Assembly: GCF_005221285.1 (NCBI RefSeq)
Contig: NZ_CP039886.1
Location: forward strand, 620,001-684,000
Length of the DNA: 64,000 bases
Reading direction: 5' to 3'
From: Neisseria flavescens
Lineage (GTDB): Bacteria > Pseudomonadota > Gammaproteobacteria > Burkholderiales > Neisseriaceae
Shown: positions 18,277 to 28,748 of the stretch, in pieces
Position numbering within the stretch: the stretch's first letter is position 1
How the letters are laid out: each line of letters opens with the position of its first letter
Made by a program: the position numbers and the translations under genes
The notes under the pieces: generated by a model
Databases searched by the model: none
What the model saw: the letters and a program-made list of their open reading frames with translations, nothing else
Told to the model about the DNA's origin: nothing

Positions 18277-19989
18277 TTAAGCGTTCAATGCGGCCAAAAC
18301 CTTGGCGACAACTTCTGATATCGCAACGGCTTGAGCCTGATTGTCACGGCGTTCAGCATATTCGACATTGCCTTCTTTCAAAGCACGATCGCCGATTACG
18401 ATGCGGTGAGGAATACCCAACAGCTCGGAGTCATTCAGCAATACGCCCGCACGTTCGTCGCGGTCATCCAGCAAAACATCCGCACCGGCAGCCAAAAGCT
18501 CGGCATAGATTTTGTCGGCGGCTTCGCGTACGGCTTCAGATTTTTTGTAGTTCATCGGCACAATAACGACTTCAAACGGTGCCATTGCTTTGGTCCAAAC
18601 AATGCCTTTTTCGTCGTTGTTTTGCTCGATGGCAGCAGCCACAACGCGGGTAATACCGATACCGTAGCAGCCCATTTCCATGATTTGGGATTTGCCGTTA
18701 TTGTCCAAGAAGCTGACATTCATGGCTTGGGTATATTTGTTGCGCAATTGGAAAACGTGACCGACTTCAATACCGCGCGCCAGTTTCAGACGGCCTTGTT
18801 CATCAGGGCTGATGTCGCCTTCGATGACATTGCGCAAATCGACAAATTCAGGCTCGGCAGCATCGCGGCCGAAGTTGAAGCCGGTATAGTGGTAGTCGTC
18901 TTCATTCGCGCCAATCACCCAGTCTGCGCCTTTTTCGGTGGCGAAATCGGCATAGACTTTACCTTTGAAGTTGACAGGGCCGAGAGAGCCGCCGTTTGCG
19001 CCGAACTGTTCAACAATTGCGGCAGGGCTCGCCATGGTTAGTGGCGATTTCACGCCGGCCAGTTTTTCTGCCTTGATGTCGTTAAATTCATGGTCGCCAC
19101 GCAACAGCAACAGGACGAGTTCGCCTTCGTTTTCGCCTTCAACCACAATGGATTTGAGGGTTTGTTCAACCGGAATATTCAGGAATTCAACCAAAGACTC
19201 AATGGTTTTGACGTTTGGCGTATGTACTTTGGTCAACTCGGCCTGAGCAGCTGCACGTTCGCCTTTAAGCGGCAAAGTTGGTGCCAACTCGATATTGGCG
19301 GCGTAATCGGAAGTGTCGCTATATGCAATAACGTCTTCGCCGCTTTCAGCCAATACTTGGAATTCGTGAGAGCCGGTACCGCCGATGCTGCCGGTATCCG
19401 CAGCAACAGGACGAAATTCCAAACCCAAACGGGCAAAGATACGGCAGTAAGCGTCATACATATCTTGATAGGTCGTCTGAAGCGAGGCATAGTCGGCATG
19501 GAAGGAATAAGCATCTTTCATGACGAACTCGCGCGCACGCATCACACCGAAGCGTGGGCGCACTTCATCGCGGAATTTGGTTTGGATGTGGTAAAAGTTT
19601 TTCGGCAGTTGTTTGTAGCTGTTGACTTCTTTGCGCACGATGTCGGCAATGACTTCTTCACAAGTCGGACCCATGCAGAAATCACGGTCATGACGGTCTT
19701 TCAGGCGCAGCAGTTCTTTACCGTAAAACTCCCAGCGGCCGGATTCCTGCCACAGTTCGGCAGGTTGTACCACCGGCATCAGCAGCTCCACGCTACCCGC
19801 GCGGGCCATTTCTTCGCGCACGATATTTTCAACTTTGCGCAATACGCGCAGACCCATCGGCATCCAAGTATAAAGACCGGATGCGTTGGCTTTGATCAAA
19901 CCGGCACGAATCATCAGCTTGTGGCTGGCAAGTGCGGCTTCGGCAGGGGCTTCTTTAAGGGTAGAAATGAAGAACTGGGAGGCTTTCAT
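18277..19989 (-). CDS. proS: Prolyl-tRNA synthetase
   Basis: A 570-residue class II aminoacyl-tRNA synthetase of the bacterial type. Motif 2 ([17 protein letters not shown]) and motif 3 ([15 protein letters not shown]) flank the inserted editing domain that clears mischarged alanine (about residues 220-410). The anticodon-binding domain follows ([20 protein letters not shown]). Two uptake-type sequences lie inside the gene: an AG-dialect copy near 18785 and an AGGTCGTCTGAA variant at 19470-19481. Confidence 0.96.
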   Translation of the reverse strand: MKASQFFISTLKEAPAEAALASHKLMIRAGLIKANASGLYTWMPMGLRVLRKVENIVREEMARAGSVELLMPVVQPAELWQESGRWEFYGKELLRLKDRHDRDFCMGPTCEEVIADIVRKEVNSYKQLPKNFYHIQTKFRDEVRPRFGVMRAREFVMKDAYSFHADYASLQTTYQDMYDAYCRIFARLGLEFRPVAADTGSIGGTGSHEFQVLAESGEDVIAYSDTSDYAANIELAPTLPLKGERAAAQAELTKVHTPNVKTIESLVEFLNIPVEQTLKSIVVEGENEGELVLLLLRGDHEFNDIKAEKLAGVKSPLTMASPAAIVEQFGANGGSLGPVNFKGKVYADFATEKGADWVIGANEDDYHYTGFNFGRDAAEPEFVDLRNVIEGDISPDEQGRLKLARGIEVGHVFQLRNKYTQAMNVSFLDNNGKSQIMEMGCYGIGITRVVAAAIEQNNDEKGIVWTKAMAPFEVVIVPMNYKKSEAVREAADKIYAELLAAGADVLLDDRDERAGVLLNDSELLGIPHRIVIGDRALKEGNVEYAERRDNQAQAVAISEVVAKVLAALNA

Positions 19990-20133
19990 GGCGTATTTTT
20001 CTTTCTTAAAAATAAGTGCGTATTGTAACGCAAAATGTATGGTCGCGCGTCTTTTGAATGGCGTCTGATGAAATTGGCCGTTGTTTCACGGAGCTTTTGA
20101 TTCGGGGCGATTTTTAGGGATGTCAACCCTAAT

Positions 20134-20336
20134 TTATGCACAAAACTGCATAACCTTGTTTTACCTATAAATTTTCACTGTATGATTATAGCGAAATCTT
20201 ATAAATATAACTATTTGATTTTATTATATTTTATTTGATTAAATTTTAGTCAATTTAAGACTTGGTTTGTTCCTAAAGAAAATTTTACGATTACCCAAAG
20301 CTTATCAACAGATTTATCCACAGAGATTGTGTATAG
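20134..20336. other. DnaA-box cluster with AT-rich repeats (candidate origin)
   Basis: The 495-bp gap between proS and fghA contains two perfect DnaA boxes (TTATGCACA at 20134-20142 and TTATCCACA at 20314-20322). It also has two one-mismatch boxes: TTATCAACA at 20302-20310 and, on the minus strand, CTATACACA over 20328-20336. Between them is a very AT-rich stretch with the 9-mer TATTTGATT repeated exactly 20 bp apart (20212 and 20232), as in an unwinding element. This may be oriC or a DnaA-titrating site. Confidence 0.6.
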
Positions 20337-20484
20337 ATTTTAAATGCTGTCGGCGTAATGATTTCGCATGATTGGCAAGCCTTATTTATAGCAGATTTGG
20401 TTGCCTTAAAAGGTGGGGCAACAACACGATGGGCAGGTCTTGCGCTAACATTCTGCTTATTGTTGTTTCCTTACAAGGGATAAA

Positions 20485-21333
20485 ATGAAAAATTCAGAAT
20501 TGCATTTGCTGGAACGCAGAAAGATGTTTAACGGGCATCAGGAACGGTACCGCCACTTTTCTCAAACCTGCCAAACGGATATGGTGTTTGACGTTTATCT
20601 GCCACCACAAGTCTTAAAAGGCTATCCCGCTCCTGTTTTATATTTTCTTTCCGGCTTAAATAGTGATGGTTCTGAATTGGTTCGGCAAAGCGGAATCCAG
20701 CGTTTTGCGGCGCAATGGAATATTATCGTGGTTTTTCCGGATACCTCGCCACGTGGTCAGCATGTTGCCGACAGTGAGGAACATTATCTTGGACAGGGGG
20801 CCGGATTTTATGTTAACGCAACTGAAGCACCTTGGGTGCAGCATTACCAAATGGAAAGCTATATCAGCCAAGAATTGCCTGATTTGATTGAGCATAATTT
20901 CCCGGTAACGAAAGAGCGCAGCATTGCAGGTTTCAGCATGGGCGGGCATGGCGCGCTGCATTTGGCTTTGAACTATCCCGGTCGATATGCCGCGGTTTCC
21001 GCTTTTGCGCCTTTATGTCATCCTATCGATACGGAAGGCGGCAGGCAGGCGTTTTCAGCTTATTTGGGTCAAAACGTGGAAACATGGAAACGCTATGACA
21101 GTACCGAGCTGCTTCAGACGGCCTTGCATAAATTGCCTGTTTTGATTGATGTCGGCAGTGAAGATGCTTTGTATCCTGAAGTCCTGCAACCGGAAGGGTT
21201 TGTCCGCTCAGCACGCGAAAAAGGTTTCAATATCCAATATAAAGTACGCCCGGGCTATGGGCATGACTATTTCTTTATTGCCAGCTTTATCGATTCACAT
21301 ATTGAGTTTCACGCTCAGGCATTAGGGCTTTAA
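20485..21333 (+). CDS. fghA: S-formylglutathione hydrolase
   Basis: A 282-residue alpha/beta-hydrolase that completes glutathione-dependent formaldehyde detoxification by splitting S-formylglutathione. The nucleophile elbow is GFSMGGHGAL; the acid is in DVGSEDALYPE and the catalytic His in GYGHDYFFI. Length and motifs match the FghA/EstD family. The partner alcohol dehydrogenase AdhC, often adjacent in Neisseria, is not next to it here. Confidence 0.93.
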   Translation: MKNSELHLLERRKMFNGHQERYRHFSQTCQTDMVFDVYLPPQVLKGYPAPVLYFLSGLNSDGSELVRQSGIQRFAAQWNIIVVFPDTSPRGQHVADSEEHYLGQGAGFYVNATEAPWVQHYQMESYISQELPDLIEHNFPVTKERSIAGFSMGGHGALHLALNYPGRYAAVSAFAPLCHPIDTEGGRQAFSAYLGQNVETWKRYDSTELLQTALHKLPVLIDVGSEDALYPEVLQPEGFVRSAREKGFNIQYKVRPGYGHDYFFIASFIDSHIEFHAQALGL

Positions 21334-21346
21334 GCAGTATTGAATA

Positions 21347-21393
21347 AAAGGCCGTCTGAAATCCGATTAATGGTCGGATTTCAGACAGCCTTT
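21347..21393. terminator. DUS-derived terminator between fghA and recA
   Basis: A 20-bp inverted repeat (21347-21366, 21374-21393) extending beyond the uptake sequence, with one mismatch because the right DUS copy reads CAGACAGCC. It serves the convergent fghA and recA. Confidence 0.75.
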
Positions 21394-21429
21394 ATTTGGT
21401 CTTTATTTAACCTTTAATTTTAAACAGAC

Positions 21430-22476
21430 TTATTCCTCAGGACGTTCGCCGTCGGTATCGTCTAATTTGCCTTCGGTAATATCGACATTAATACCGACTG
21501 CCGCACGGATTTTGGCATCGATTTCGTTGGCGATATCAGGATTTTCTTTCAGCCAAACGCGTACATTGTCTTTACCTTGGCCGATTTTTGCGCCGTTGTA
21601 GCTGTACCATGCACCGGATTTTTCAACGATGTCATGTTTAACGCCCAAGTCGATCAATTCGCCTTCCCAGCTGATGCCTTCGCCGTAAAGAATATCGAAT
21701 TCGGCTTGACGGAATGGAGGCGCAACTTTGTTTTTGATGACTTTGACTTTGGTTTCGTTACCAATAACGTCATCGCCTTTTTTAATCTGACCGGTACGGC
21801 GGATGTCGAGGCGGACGGAGGCGTAGAATTTGAGCGCGTTACCGCCGGTTGTGGTTTCAGGGCTACCGAACATCACGCCGATTTTCATACGGATTTGGTT
21901 AATGAAAACAACCAATGTATTGGTGCGTTTGATGTGGCCGGTCAGTTTACGCAAGGCTTGGCTCATCAGGCGGGCTTGCAGGCCGACGTGGCTGTCGCCC
22001 ATTTCGCCTTCGATCTCGGCTTTAGGCACAAGTGCGGCTACGGAGTCGACAACGACCATATCGATACCGCCAGAGCGTACCAAGGTATCGCAGATTTCCA
22101 ATGCCTGTTCGCCGGTATCCGGTTGGGAGAGATAGAGTTCCTCGACTTTTACGCCGAGTTTACGGGCGTAAATCGGGTCAAAAGCATGCTCGGCATCGAT
22201 GAATGCGCAGATGCCGCCATTTTTTTGGCATTGGGCAATTGCTTCGAGACAGAGTGTGGTTTTACCGGAGGATTCCGGGCCGAAAATTTCAACCACGCGG
22301 CCGCGGGGCAGACCGCCAACGCCGAGTGCCAAGTCAACGCCGAGGGAGCCGGTGGAAATAACATCAAGGTTTTCTTCCTGTTGGCTGCCGTCCATTTTCA
22401 TGATGGAGCCTTTGCCGAAGTTTTTTTCGATTTGGGCAAGGGCGGCGGCTAAGGCTTTGCTTTTTTCGTCTGACAT
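21430..22476 (-). CDS. recA: Recombinase RecA
   Basis: A 348-residue recombinase. The Walker A motif is [10 protein letters not shown], the Walker B is [12 protein letters not shown], and the loop 2 region is [30 protein letters not shown]. It forms the nucleoprotein filament for homologous recombination and is central to natural transformation in this genus. The C-terminus is acidic ([10 protein letters not shown]), as in other RecA proteins. GGAGAG precedes the ATG. I see no clear LexA box upstream, in line with Neisseria lacking a classical SOS system. Confidence 0.98.
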   Translation of the reverse strand: MSDEKSKALAAALAQIEKNFGKGSIMKMDGSQQEENLDVISTGSLGVDLALGVGGLPRGRVVEIFGPESSGKTTLCLEAIAQCQKNGGICAFIDAEHAFDPIYARKLGVKVEELYLSQPDTGEQALEICDTLVRSGGIDMVVVDSVAALVPKAEIEGEMGDSHVGLQARLMSQALRKLTGHIKRTNTLVVFINQIRMKIGVMFGSPETTTGGNALKFYASVRLDIRRTGQIKKGDDVIGNETKVKVIKNKVAPPFRQAEFDILYGEGISWEGELIDLGVKHDIVEKSGAWYSYNGAKIGQGKDNVRVWLKENPDIANEIDAKIRAAVGINVDITEGKLDDTDGERPEE

Positions 22477-22565
22477 GTTTTCTCTCCGAAAGGAAATATG
22501 AATCGCTAAGAATTTATTTAGCTATTATTGCATAAATTAAGAAAAAGTATAGTTTTATTTTTATT

Positions 22566-22609
22566 TTTCAGACGGCCTGTGTTTTTTGTATGCAACAGGC
22601 CGTCTGAAA
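22566..22609. terminator. DUS terminator after aroA
   Basis: A 15-bp inverted repeat (22566-22580, 22595-22609) between aroA and recA on the minus strand. Confidence 0.7.
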
Positions 22610-22623
22610 CTTTGAATAATCAA

Positions 22624-23916
22624 TCATTTGGTCAATGATGCAAAAACTTGGAAATAGTCGGGGAAAGTTTTATGCGTACATTTTGGGTCGTTGATGATGA
22701 CAGGGACGCCTAAAAGCGAAGCCAGCGAGAAACACATGGCCATGCGGTGGTCGTCATAAGTATCGATGACGGCATCGGAGGTAAGTGTTTCGGGCGGCGT
22801 GATATGGATGGCTTCGGCTTCTTCAACGACTTCTGCACCCAGTTTGCGCAGTTCGGTTGCCATGGCGGCGATACGGTCGGTTTCTTTGACGCGCCATGAG
22901 CCGATATTGCGCAGGGTGCATGGTTGCTTAGTGGCCAGTGCGACGATAGCCAAGGTCATGGCTGCATCAGGGATATGGTTGGCATCCAAATCAAAAGCCT
23001 GAATCTTGCGCTCGGCCGGGCGGGAAATCTCAACAAAATTTTCGCCCCAAATGACATCTGCGCCGATTTTCTCCAGTTCGCGTGCGAAGGCAACATCGCC
23101 TTGGATGCTGTGCGCGCCGATGCCGGTCACGCGGATGGGTGTACCCGCAATCAGGCCTGCGCCCAAGAAATAAGACGCGCTGGATGCATCGCCTTCTACA
23201 TATAAATGTTCGGGCGCATGATATTTGGCACCGGCCGGGATTTTAAATACACGGTAGTTTTCATTGATGATGTCCACACCGAACTGCGCCATCAGCTTGA
23301 GCGTGATGTCGATATAAGGTTTGGAAATCAATTCGCCTACCATGTGGATTTCAAAAGCTTGTCCGGTCAAGGGCAAAGCCATCAGCAGGGCGGTCAGGAA
23401 TTGGCTGGAAACATTGCCTTTAATCGGAATAACGCGCTCGCCGTTGTCTTTGCGTTTGCCGATCTGAAGCGGCGGATAGTTTTCATTGCCCAAATATTGT
23501 ACGTCCGCACCTGCAATGCGTAGCGCATCCACCAAATCACCAATGGGGCGTTCGTGCATACGCGGTACGCCATGCAGATGATAGTCGCCACCCAAAACGG
23601 CAAGCGCGGCAGTCAAAGGGCGGAATGCCGTACCGGCGTTGCCTAAAAATAAATCGGCGGTTTGGTTGGGAAAGCGGCCGCCGCTGCCATGAACTTTCAG
23701 ACGGCCTTCAGGTAAAGATTCAATTTGTACGCCGAGTTTGTCGAGTGCTTCAAGCATTCGGTCGGTATCGTCGGATTTGAGCAAAGAATGGATTTCGCAA
23801 ACGTTGTCGGAGAGTGCGGCCAAGAGCAGCGTGCGGTTGCTGATGCTTTTGGATCCGGGTAGGGCAATGGTGGAAGGCTTGAGTGTAGAAGCGGGCAGGC
23901 GGATGGATTCGGTCAT
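22624..23916 (-). CDS. aroA: 3-phosphoshikimate 1-carboxyvinyltransferase (EPSP synthase)
   Basis: A 430-residue enzyme of the shikimate pathway that adds enolpyruvyl to shikimate-3-phosphate. The N-terminal [16 protein letters not shown] motif and [17 protein letters not shown] are family signatures, with the C-terminal [19 protein letters not shown] lies inside the gene near 23697-23710. The upstream 261-bp gap to the Nudix gene holds a DUS and AT-rich sequence but no further gene that I can support. Confidence 0.97.
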   Translation of the reverse strand: MTESIRLPASTLKPSTIALPGSKSISNRTLLLAALSDNVCEIHSLLKSDDTDRMLEALDKLGVQIESLPEGRLKVHGSGGRFPNQTADLFLGNAGTAFRPLTAALAVLGGDYHLHGVPRMHERPIGDLVDALRIAGADVQYLGNENYPPLQIGKRKDNGERVIPIKGNVSSQFLTALLMALPLTGQAFEIHMVGELISKPYIDITLKLMAQFGVDIINENYRVFKIPAGAKYHAPEHLYVEGDASSASYFLGAGLIAGTPIRVTGIGAHSIQGDVAFARELEKIGADVIWGENFVEISRPAERKIQAFDLDANHIPDAAMTLAIVALATKQPCTLRNIGSWRVKETDRIAAMATELRKLGAEVVEEAEAIHITPPETLTSDAVIDTYDDHRMAMCFSLASLLGVPVIINDPKCTHKTFPDYFQVFASLTK

Positions 23917-24177
23917 GACTGGACTAAGCTCGTTTGAATTGTAAATAGACCGATATTATACGCAGGCAAAGGCCGTCTGAAAAATGAAGAGGGCGCAATT
24001 TGTTTGTGAAAAAATGAATTTTTATATCGTTACACTATTTTCCAATCATTTATTTTGAAATTTTCTGCTCCTATTTTGTGTTTGCCGCTATAACTTATTT
24101 TGTTGTGTCAGGTATATAACCAAACACCATAAGAAAATCAGAAACCATTCTTTCCTATTTTTTCAGACGGCCTTGCC

Positions 24178-24783
24178 TTATTTAAAAGCTTGGCAATATT
24201 GCTGATAACGTTCTGCCAGTCCATATAGAATGATTGCTGTCAGCCCCCAAATGTCGTAGTGTCGGAAAGGCAGGGCAGGGAGGGCGAGGGTTTGATTGTT
24301 GTGATGAAGTTGACGGAATGTGTAGTTTTTCAGGTTTAAGGCGAAGTCCAAAGGCAGATAAAAAATTTCTGCTACTTCATCGGGATTGGCTTTGGGGTTG
24401 ACGGGCTGGGTGCAAATTGCCGGAACAGGCGTAACACGGTAGCCGGAAGGCGTGTCATAAAAGGGTAGCGGCGCAAAAGTTTGCCATGCGGTAATCGGAA
24501 TGGCGGTTTCTTCATAAACTTCTCTTAACGCCGTTGCTGTTAGGCTGTCGTCTTGGGCATCTTTACGGCCGCCTGCAAAGGCGATTTGTCCGGTGTGCTG
24601 CCTTAAGGTTTCGGCCCTTTTGGTCAGTAAAATTTGCCACGTTCCTTCATTCAAAACCATGCCGACCAAAACGGCTGCTTCTTTGGCTGTTTGGGCGGTA
24701 ACTAATTGATTGCGCTCTGCTTGCATACGGCTGCTGAAGCGTGAAGCTTGAGTTAGGAAATGGATAAGTTGGTCGGTATTCAT
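24178..24783 (-). CDS. Nudix hydrolase, probable CoA pyrophosphatase
   Basis: A 201-residue Nudix hydrolase with the box AGGRKDAQDDSLTATALREV followed by YEET. The preceding residues (LLTKRAETLRQHTGQIAFAGG) match the UPF0035 signature of CoA pyrophosphatases such as NudL, so coenzyme A or its derivatives are the likely substrate. The start is set at the ATG at 24783; a TTG 13 codons upstream is the alternative, and neither has a strong ribosome site. Confidence 0.85.
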   Translation of the reverse strand: MNTDQLIHFLTQASRFSSRMQAERNQLVTAQTAKEAAVLVGMVLNEGTWQILLTKRAETLRQHTGQIAFAGGRKDAQDDSLTATALREVYEETAIPITAWQTFAPLPFYDTPSGYRVTPVPAICTQPVNPKANPDEVAEIFYLPLDFALNLKNYTFRQLHHNNQTLALPALPFRHYDIWGLTAIILYGLAERYQQYCQAFK

Positions 24784-24957
24784 TTTGGCGCTGATCGTTT
24801 TATGCAGATGAGGATTACACAAGGTTTACGGTTACCGTGTCAACAAAATAGGGTGCGTGTGTTACAGTTATGCCTGAATGATAAATAAAGCTTTGCGTCT
24901 GTTTTGCAAGTGCTTAGGCCGTCTGAAAATACCGGCAGGTTCTCAAAAAGGATAGTT

Positions 24958-26820
24958 ATGTTGTTTTCCCCATCCCGTATTCGAGTGGCAGCTGCGGCTG
25001 TAATGATGTTGTTTGCTACACAAACTTTTGCCGCGCCCGGCGATTCAAATACAGTTTTTGAATCGGCTAAGATTATTAAAAAGAAAAGCCGTGCAGACCG
25101 TTTTTCTCCCGAAGAACGCGAGCAGGAGCGGATACGTCTGTTGGGTATACAAAACCGCACCTCGCAGGTTTTTACTTTGTTAAATTCAGAACTGGCCCTG
25201 CAAAAGGGCGATGCGGCTTCTGCGCTGTTTACTTATATTTTAACGTTGCATCGCACCAAATCTCCCGAAGTAGCCGAACGCGCTTTGGAAATGGCGGTTT
25301 CTTTAAATGCCTTTGAACAGGCTGAAGCCATTTACCAAAAATGGCGCGAAATCGAGCCGGAGCCTGGTGAAACTCAAAAGCGTATGACTTGGTTGCGCAA
25401 TTTGCTGCTGGGCAAAGCCGATAAGAATTTGAGCGGATTGGACAAGGTGATTGCCGGCGGTAGTGAAGACGAGCAAAAGCGCGTGTTCCTGCTTTTGGCA
25501 CAAACCGCAGCCCAACAGCCGAATCTGACCAGCGATGCGGTCAAACAAGTGCATAAAACGGCATTGAATTATAAAGACTTCCCTGAAGCTGCGATTGCGG
25601 ATGCAATTTTTAGTGCAAAAGACGGTCAAAAGAAACACGCCATTGCGGCATTGCAGCGCTTGGCCAAGTTGGATAACGAAATTCTGCCACCGACTTTTGT
25701 TACGTTGCGGCTGATGGCGCAACGGTATCCTGATATTCTGGATGGCTTCTTCAAAGAGACAGATACCAAAACCTTATCTCCGATTTGGCAGGAATTGGAC
25801 ATCGCCAATTTGATCGCTCATGGTCAAAATGATCAGGCTTTTAAGCGTTTGCAGACTTTGTTGGAAGAAAATCCAAACCCTGATTTGTATATTCAGGCCG
25901 CCTTATTGTCAGCCAGTAAGACGGAAAATATTTCTGCGGTAAACAGCTATCTGGAAAAGGCTTATAAAGCCGGTACGGAAGAGCAACGCAGCCGTGCGGC
26001 ATTGATTGGTGCAGTTTCATATAATGATGTAGAAGAATTTGCCAAAGCCAAACAATGGCTGGACAAGGTAACGGCAACGGCTTATACGTTTGATAAAACT
26101 ATTTTGGCCGCTTCTATCGAAGCCAAACAGGGCAACCATAAAGAGGCTTGGGCTTTGGTGCAACGCGCACAAAAAATGCCCGAGCAAAGAGGACGTTATT
26201 TTGAAGCCAGTGATTTGCTGAATACGGCTTTGTTTGTATTGTCTAAAAATACCAATCTTCAAGAATCGTTAAATGCGTTGAACAGTTTGGTAAACTCCAC
26301 CGAAAAATCCTTGAAAACCCAAGCTTCTCCCGAGCTGCTTGCCAATGTGTTGTATCAGCGTTCGATGGTGTATGAGAAGCTGAATCAGCCAGGCAAGGCG
26401 ATTGCCGATTTACGCCGTGTGGTAGAGCTGTATCCGGATAATCCGCACGGTTGGAATGCTTTGGGCTATACCTTGCTGTTCAACGGCAAGGATTTGGAGG
26501 AAGCGTTTAAAATGGTTCAGACGGCCTATCAAATGGAGCCGGAAAGTGCAGCAATTAATGACAGTGTAGGCTGGGCGTATTATCTTAAAGGCGATGCGCA
26601 AATGGCGCTTCCATATATCCAATATGCCTATGAAAAAGAACCTGAAGCCGAAGTCGCCGCGCATTTGGGTGAAGTCCTATGGACACTTGGCGACCAAGAC
26701 AAAGCCAAAGAAATCTGGAATGACGGTTTGAAGCGCGGAAGCAATCTCCGAGTATTAAAAGAGACAATGTCCAAATTCGGTATAACGTCCAGTAAACCGC
26801 ATCCTCAAAAACACAAATAA
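24958..26820 (+). CDS. Secreted tetratricopeptide repeat protein
   Basis: A 620-residue protein with a signal peptide cleaved after ...ATQTFA. Multiple TPR-like helical pairs follow, clearest at residues about 475-590 (AIADLRRVVELYPDNPHGWN, LEEAFKMVQTAYQMEPESAA). It is probably periplasmic or membrane-associated and serves as a protein-interaction scaffold; no enzymatic motif is visible. The ATG at 24958 is chosen for its AAAAAGGAT ribosome site. It precedes lolB across a DUS pair; the context suggests an envelope role. Confidence 0.82.
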   Translation: MLFSPSRIRVAAAAVMMLFATQTFAAPGDSNTVFESAKIIKKKSRADRFSPEEREQERIRLLGIQNRTSQVFTLLNSELALQKGDAASALFTYILTLHRTKSPEVAERALEMAVSLNAFEQAEAIYQKWREIEPEPGETQKRMTWLRNLLLGKADKNLSGLDKVIAGGSEDEQKRVFLLLAQTAAQQPNLTSDAVKQVHKTALNYKDFPEAAIADAIFSAKDGQKKHAIAALQRLAKLDNEILPPTFVTLRLMAQRYPDILDGFFKETDTKTLSPIWQELDIANLIAHGQNDQAFKRLQTLLEENPNPDLYIQAALLSASKTENISAVNSYLEKAYKAGTEEQRSRAALIGAVSYNDVEEFAKAKQWLDKVTATAYTFDKTILAASIEAKQGNHKEAWALVQRAQKMPEQRGRYFEASDLLNTALFVLSKNTNLQESLNALNSLVNSTEKSLKTQASPELLANVLYQRSMVYEKLNQPGKAIADLRRVVELYPDNPHGWNALGYTLLFNGKDLEEAFKMVQTAYQMEPESAAINDSVGWAYYLKGDAQMALPYIQYAYEKEPEAEVAAHLGEVLWTLGDQDKAKEIWNDGLKRGSNLRVLKETMSKFGITSSKPHPQKHK

Positions 26821-26827
26821 AACCAAA

Positions 26828-26862
26828 AGGCCGTCTGAAAAGCGTTTGATTTCAGACGGCCT
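26828..26862. repeat. Inverted DUS pair between the TPR gene and lolB
   Basis: Facing uptake sequences at 26828-26839 and 26851-26862, 15 bases before the lolB start. Confidence 0.75.
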
Positions 26863-26876
26863 ATGAAGGAATATCC

Positions 26877-27461
26877 ATGAATTTAAAACAATTATCATCG
26901 GTTGCAGCCTTATTGTTTTTAGCTGCTTGTGCGCAGCCAAACTTACCTCAGCAAAACAATTGGCAAGTAGCAGAGCAGGTGCAGGATTTTAGCGCAGACG
27001 GTCGATTGGCTGTCAAAGTGGAAGGAAAAGGCTCTTATGCCAATTTCGACTGGACTTATCAGAATGCGGTTCAAACCATTGATGTGAATACACCATTAGG
27101 CAATACCGTAGGCCAGCTGTGTCAAGACAGTGAAGGCGTATTGGCAGTAGACAGTAAGGGTAAGGTTTATCAGGCGGAAACGGCTGAGGAATTGAGCAGA
27201 CAGCTTTTGGGCTTTGCTTTGCCGGTTCAATATCTGCATATTTGGGCTGATGGTAAACGCGTCGCCAATGCGCCATACAAAATCCTGCCTGATGGCCGTC
27301 TGGAGCAGTTTGACTGGACAATATCGCGTACTTTAAATAGTTCAGAACAGCCCAAAACACTTCAACTTGAGAATGCCAAGTTTAATATCCGCTTGGTGTT
27401 CGACACGGTAAACCACTCTTTAGATAAGAATGGACAAACCCGATGCGCAGCACGCAAATAG
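26877..27461 (+). CDS. lolB: Outer membrane lipoprotein receptor LolB
   Basis: A 194-residue lipoprotein with signal peptide ending LAAC (Cys18). LolB takes lipoproteins from periplasmic LolA and inserts them in the outer membrane. The motif [23 protein letters not shown] is the conserved N-terminal strand pair, followed by [11 protein letters not shown]. It ends 8 bases before ispE, the lolB-ispE arrangement common in proteobacteria. Confidence 0.92.
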   Translation: MNLKQLSSVAALLFLAACAQPNLPQQNNWQVAEQVQDFSADGRLAVKVEGKGSYANFDWTYQNAVQTIDVNTPLGNTVGQLCQDSEGVLAVDSKGKVYQAETAEELSRQLLGFALPVQYLHIWADGKRVANAPYKILPDGRLEQFDWTISRTLNSSEQPKTLQLENAKFNIRLVFDTVNHSLDKNGQTRCAARK

Positions 27462-27469
27462 AGGATGCC

Positions 27470-28318
27470 ATGTCTGTTTCAGAGGAAATCCAAGCCTTTC
27501 CTGCGCCGGCCAAATTAAATTTGGATTTGAGGATTACCGGCCGTAGGAGCGATGGTTATCATAATTTGGAAAGTATTTTCTGTTTGATCGGCTTATATGA
27601 TACCGTTCAACTGAAAATGCGTACTGATGGGCAGATTATTCTGCATACGCCGGTTGAAGGGCTTGAGCCTGAACAGGACTTGACTTATCGGGCGGCTAAA
27701 TTATTGCTGCCATATGCAAGCGTAGCGCACGGCGTCGAAATCTGGTTGGATAAGGTGATTCCGACGGGCGGAGGATTGGGCGGCGGCAGCTCTGATGCGG
27801 CTACAGTTTTAATGGTTTTAAACCAATGGTGGCAATGCGGCTTGAGCAGGCAGCAACTGATTGATTTAGGCGTAAGTCTTGGTGCGGATGTTCCTTTTTT
27901 TATTTTTGGAAGAAGTGCTTTTGCCAAAGGAGTAGGTGAGAAGCTGGCTGAAATAGATGTCCCTAAACAATGGTATGTTATCGTTAAGCCCCCCGTCCAT
28001 GTGGCAACAGCTAAAATTTTTGCACATGAAAGCTTGACACGGGATTCCAAACCCAGCATAATGCCGACTTTCCAATCATTACAGCCGTTTCAAAATGATA
28101 TGCAGGCGGTTGTGTTTCAGGAATATCCTGAAGTTTGGAAGGCTTATGTTGAGTTATCCCAATATGGTTATGCATTAATGACCGGTTCTGGGGCTTGTTT
28201 GTTTATAGCAAGTGCATCTCATCAAGAAGCAAATACAATTTACCAACAGGTTTCTCAATCATATGAAGCTTATTGTGTGGAAGGGTTAGATATTCATCCA
28301 CTGTTTCATATGATTTAG
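27470..28318 (+). CDS. ispE: 4-diphosphocytidyl-2-C-methyl-D-erythritol kinase
   Basis: A 282-residue GHMP kinase of the non-mevalonate isoprenoid pathway. The opening [21 protein letters not shown] is diagnostic, and the glycine-rich ATP loop is [17 protein letters not shown]. The third GHMP motif is [11 protein letters not shown]. The ATG at 27470 is preceded by GAGG and lies just after the lolB stop; an ATG at 27443 would lie inside lolB. Three tRNA genes follow immediately. Confidence 0.96.
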   Translation: MSVSEEIQAFPAPAKLNLDLRITGRRSDGYHNLESIFCLIGLYDTVQLKMRTDGQIILHTPVEGLEPEQDLTYRAAKLLLPYASVAHGVEIWLDKVIPTGGGLGGGSSDAATVLMVLNQWWQCGLSRQQLIDLGVSLGADVPFFIFGRSAFAKGVGEKLAEIDVPKQWYVIVKPPVHVATAKIFAHESLTRDSKPSIMPTFQSLQPFQNDMQAVVFQEYPEVWKAYVELSQYGYALMTGSGACLFIASASHQEANTIYQQVSQSYEAYCVEGLDIHPLFHMI

Positions 28319-28323
28319 TAAGT

Positions 28324-28399
28324 TGGGGAGTCGTCAAGCGGTTAAGACACTGGATTTTGATTCCAGCATGCGAAGGTTCGAATCCTTCCTCCCCAGCCA
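28324..28399 (+). tRNA. tRNA-Gln (anticodon TTG), copy 1
   Basis: A 76-base gene with encoded CCA. The acceptor stem TGGGGAG pairs with CTCCCCA; the anticodon arm CTGGA/TCCAG encloses loop TTTTGAT, giving anticodon TTG, and the T arm contains GGTTCGAATCC. It begins 6 bases after the ispE stop codon. Confidence 0.97.
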
Positions 28400-28409
28400 A
28401 ACCCTTTGT

Positions 28410-28485
28410 TGGGGAGTCGTCAAGCGGTTAAGACACTGGATTTTGATTCCAGCATGCGAAGGTTCGAATCCTTCCTCCCCAGCCA
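28410..28485 (+). tRNA. tRNA-Gln (anticodon TTG), copy 2
   Basis: An identical second copy, 10 bases after the first, with encoded CCA and anticodon TTG. Confidence 0.97.
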
Positions 28486-28496
28486 ACACCCTTTAT

Positions 28497-28572
28497 TGGG
28501 GAGTCGTCAAGCGGTTAAGACACTGGATTTTGATTCCAGCATGCGAAGGTTCGAATCCTTCCTCCCCAGCCA
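28497..28572 (+). tRNA. tRNA-Gln (anticodon TTG), copy 3
   Basis: An identical third copy, 11 bases after the second. The spacers share the string ACCCTTT/CACCCTTTAT, pointing to tandem duplication with spacer. A terminator follows directly. Confidence 0.97.
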
Positions 28573-28575
28573 AAT

Positions 28576-28607
28576 AAAAGCGTGTAAGTTTTCTTACACG
28601 CTTTTTT
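28576..28607 (+). terminator. Terminator of the tRNA-Gln cluster
   Basis: A perfect 13-bp stem (28576-28588, 28593-28605) with a TTTT loop and a T-run, just past the third tRNA. Confidence 0.9.
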
Positions 28608-28636
28608 ACGCTAAGGGCAAAATAACGCTGAAAAAC

Positions 28637-28665
28637 TTCTTTTTACCCGTCTTTACGCGTATAAT
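28637..28665 (+). promoter_or_regulatory. Candidate promoter for prs
   Basis: TATAAT at 28660-28665 lies 17 bases after a weak -35 (TTCTTT at 28637-28642), between the tRNA terminator and prs. Confidence 0.55.
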
Positions 28666-28748
28666 CGCATAATTAGTGTCTTAGACATGGGGCAAAGGGA
28701 AGCGTAATGTTTTCTGCGCGTAAATTAAATCTAGAATCAGGTGAAGAT

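Noticed and set aside
19090..20028. 312-codon open frame on the plus strand
   Set aside because: Antisense of proS with no supporting motif.
21577..22452. 291-codon open frame on the plus strand
   Set aside because: Antisense of recA, no start signal or recognisable domain.
28324..28572. Possible CRISPR-like direct repeat array
   Set aside because: The 76-bp repeats fold as tRNA-Gln and the spacers are only 10-11 bases.
28323..28672. Short open frames with three internal amino-acid repeats
   Set aside because: They read through the three tRNA-Gln genes; the repeat is the tRNA sequence, not protein.
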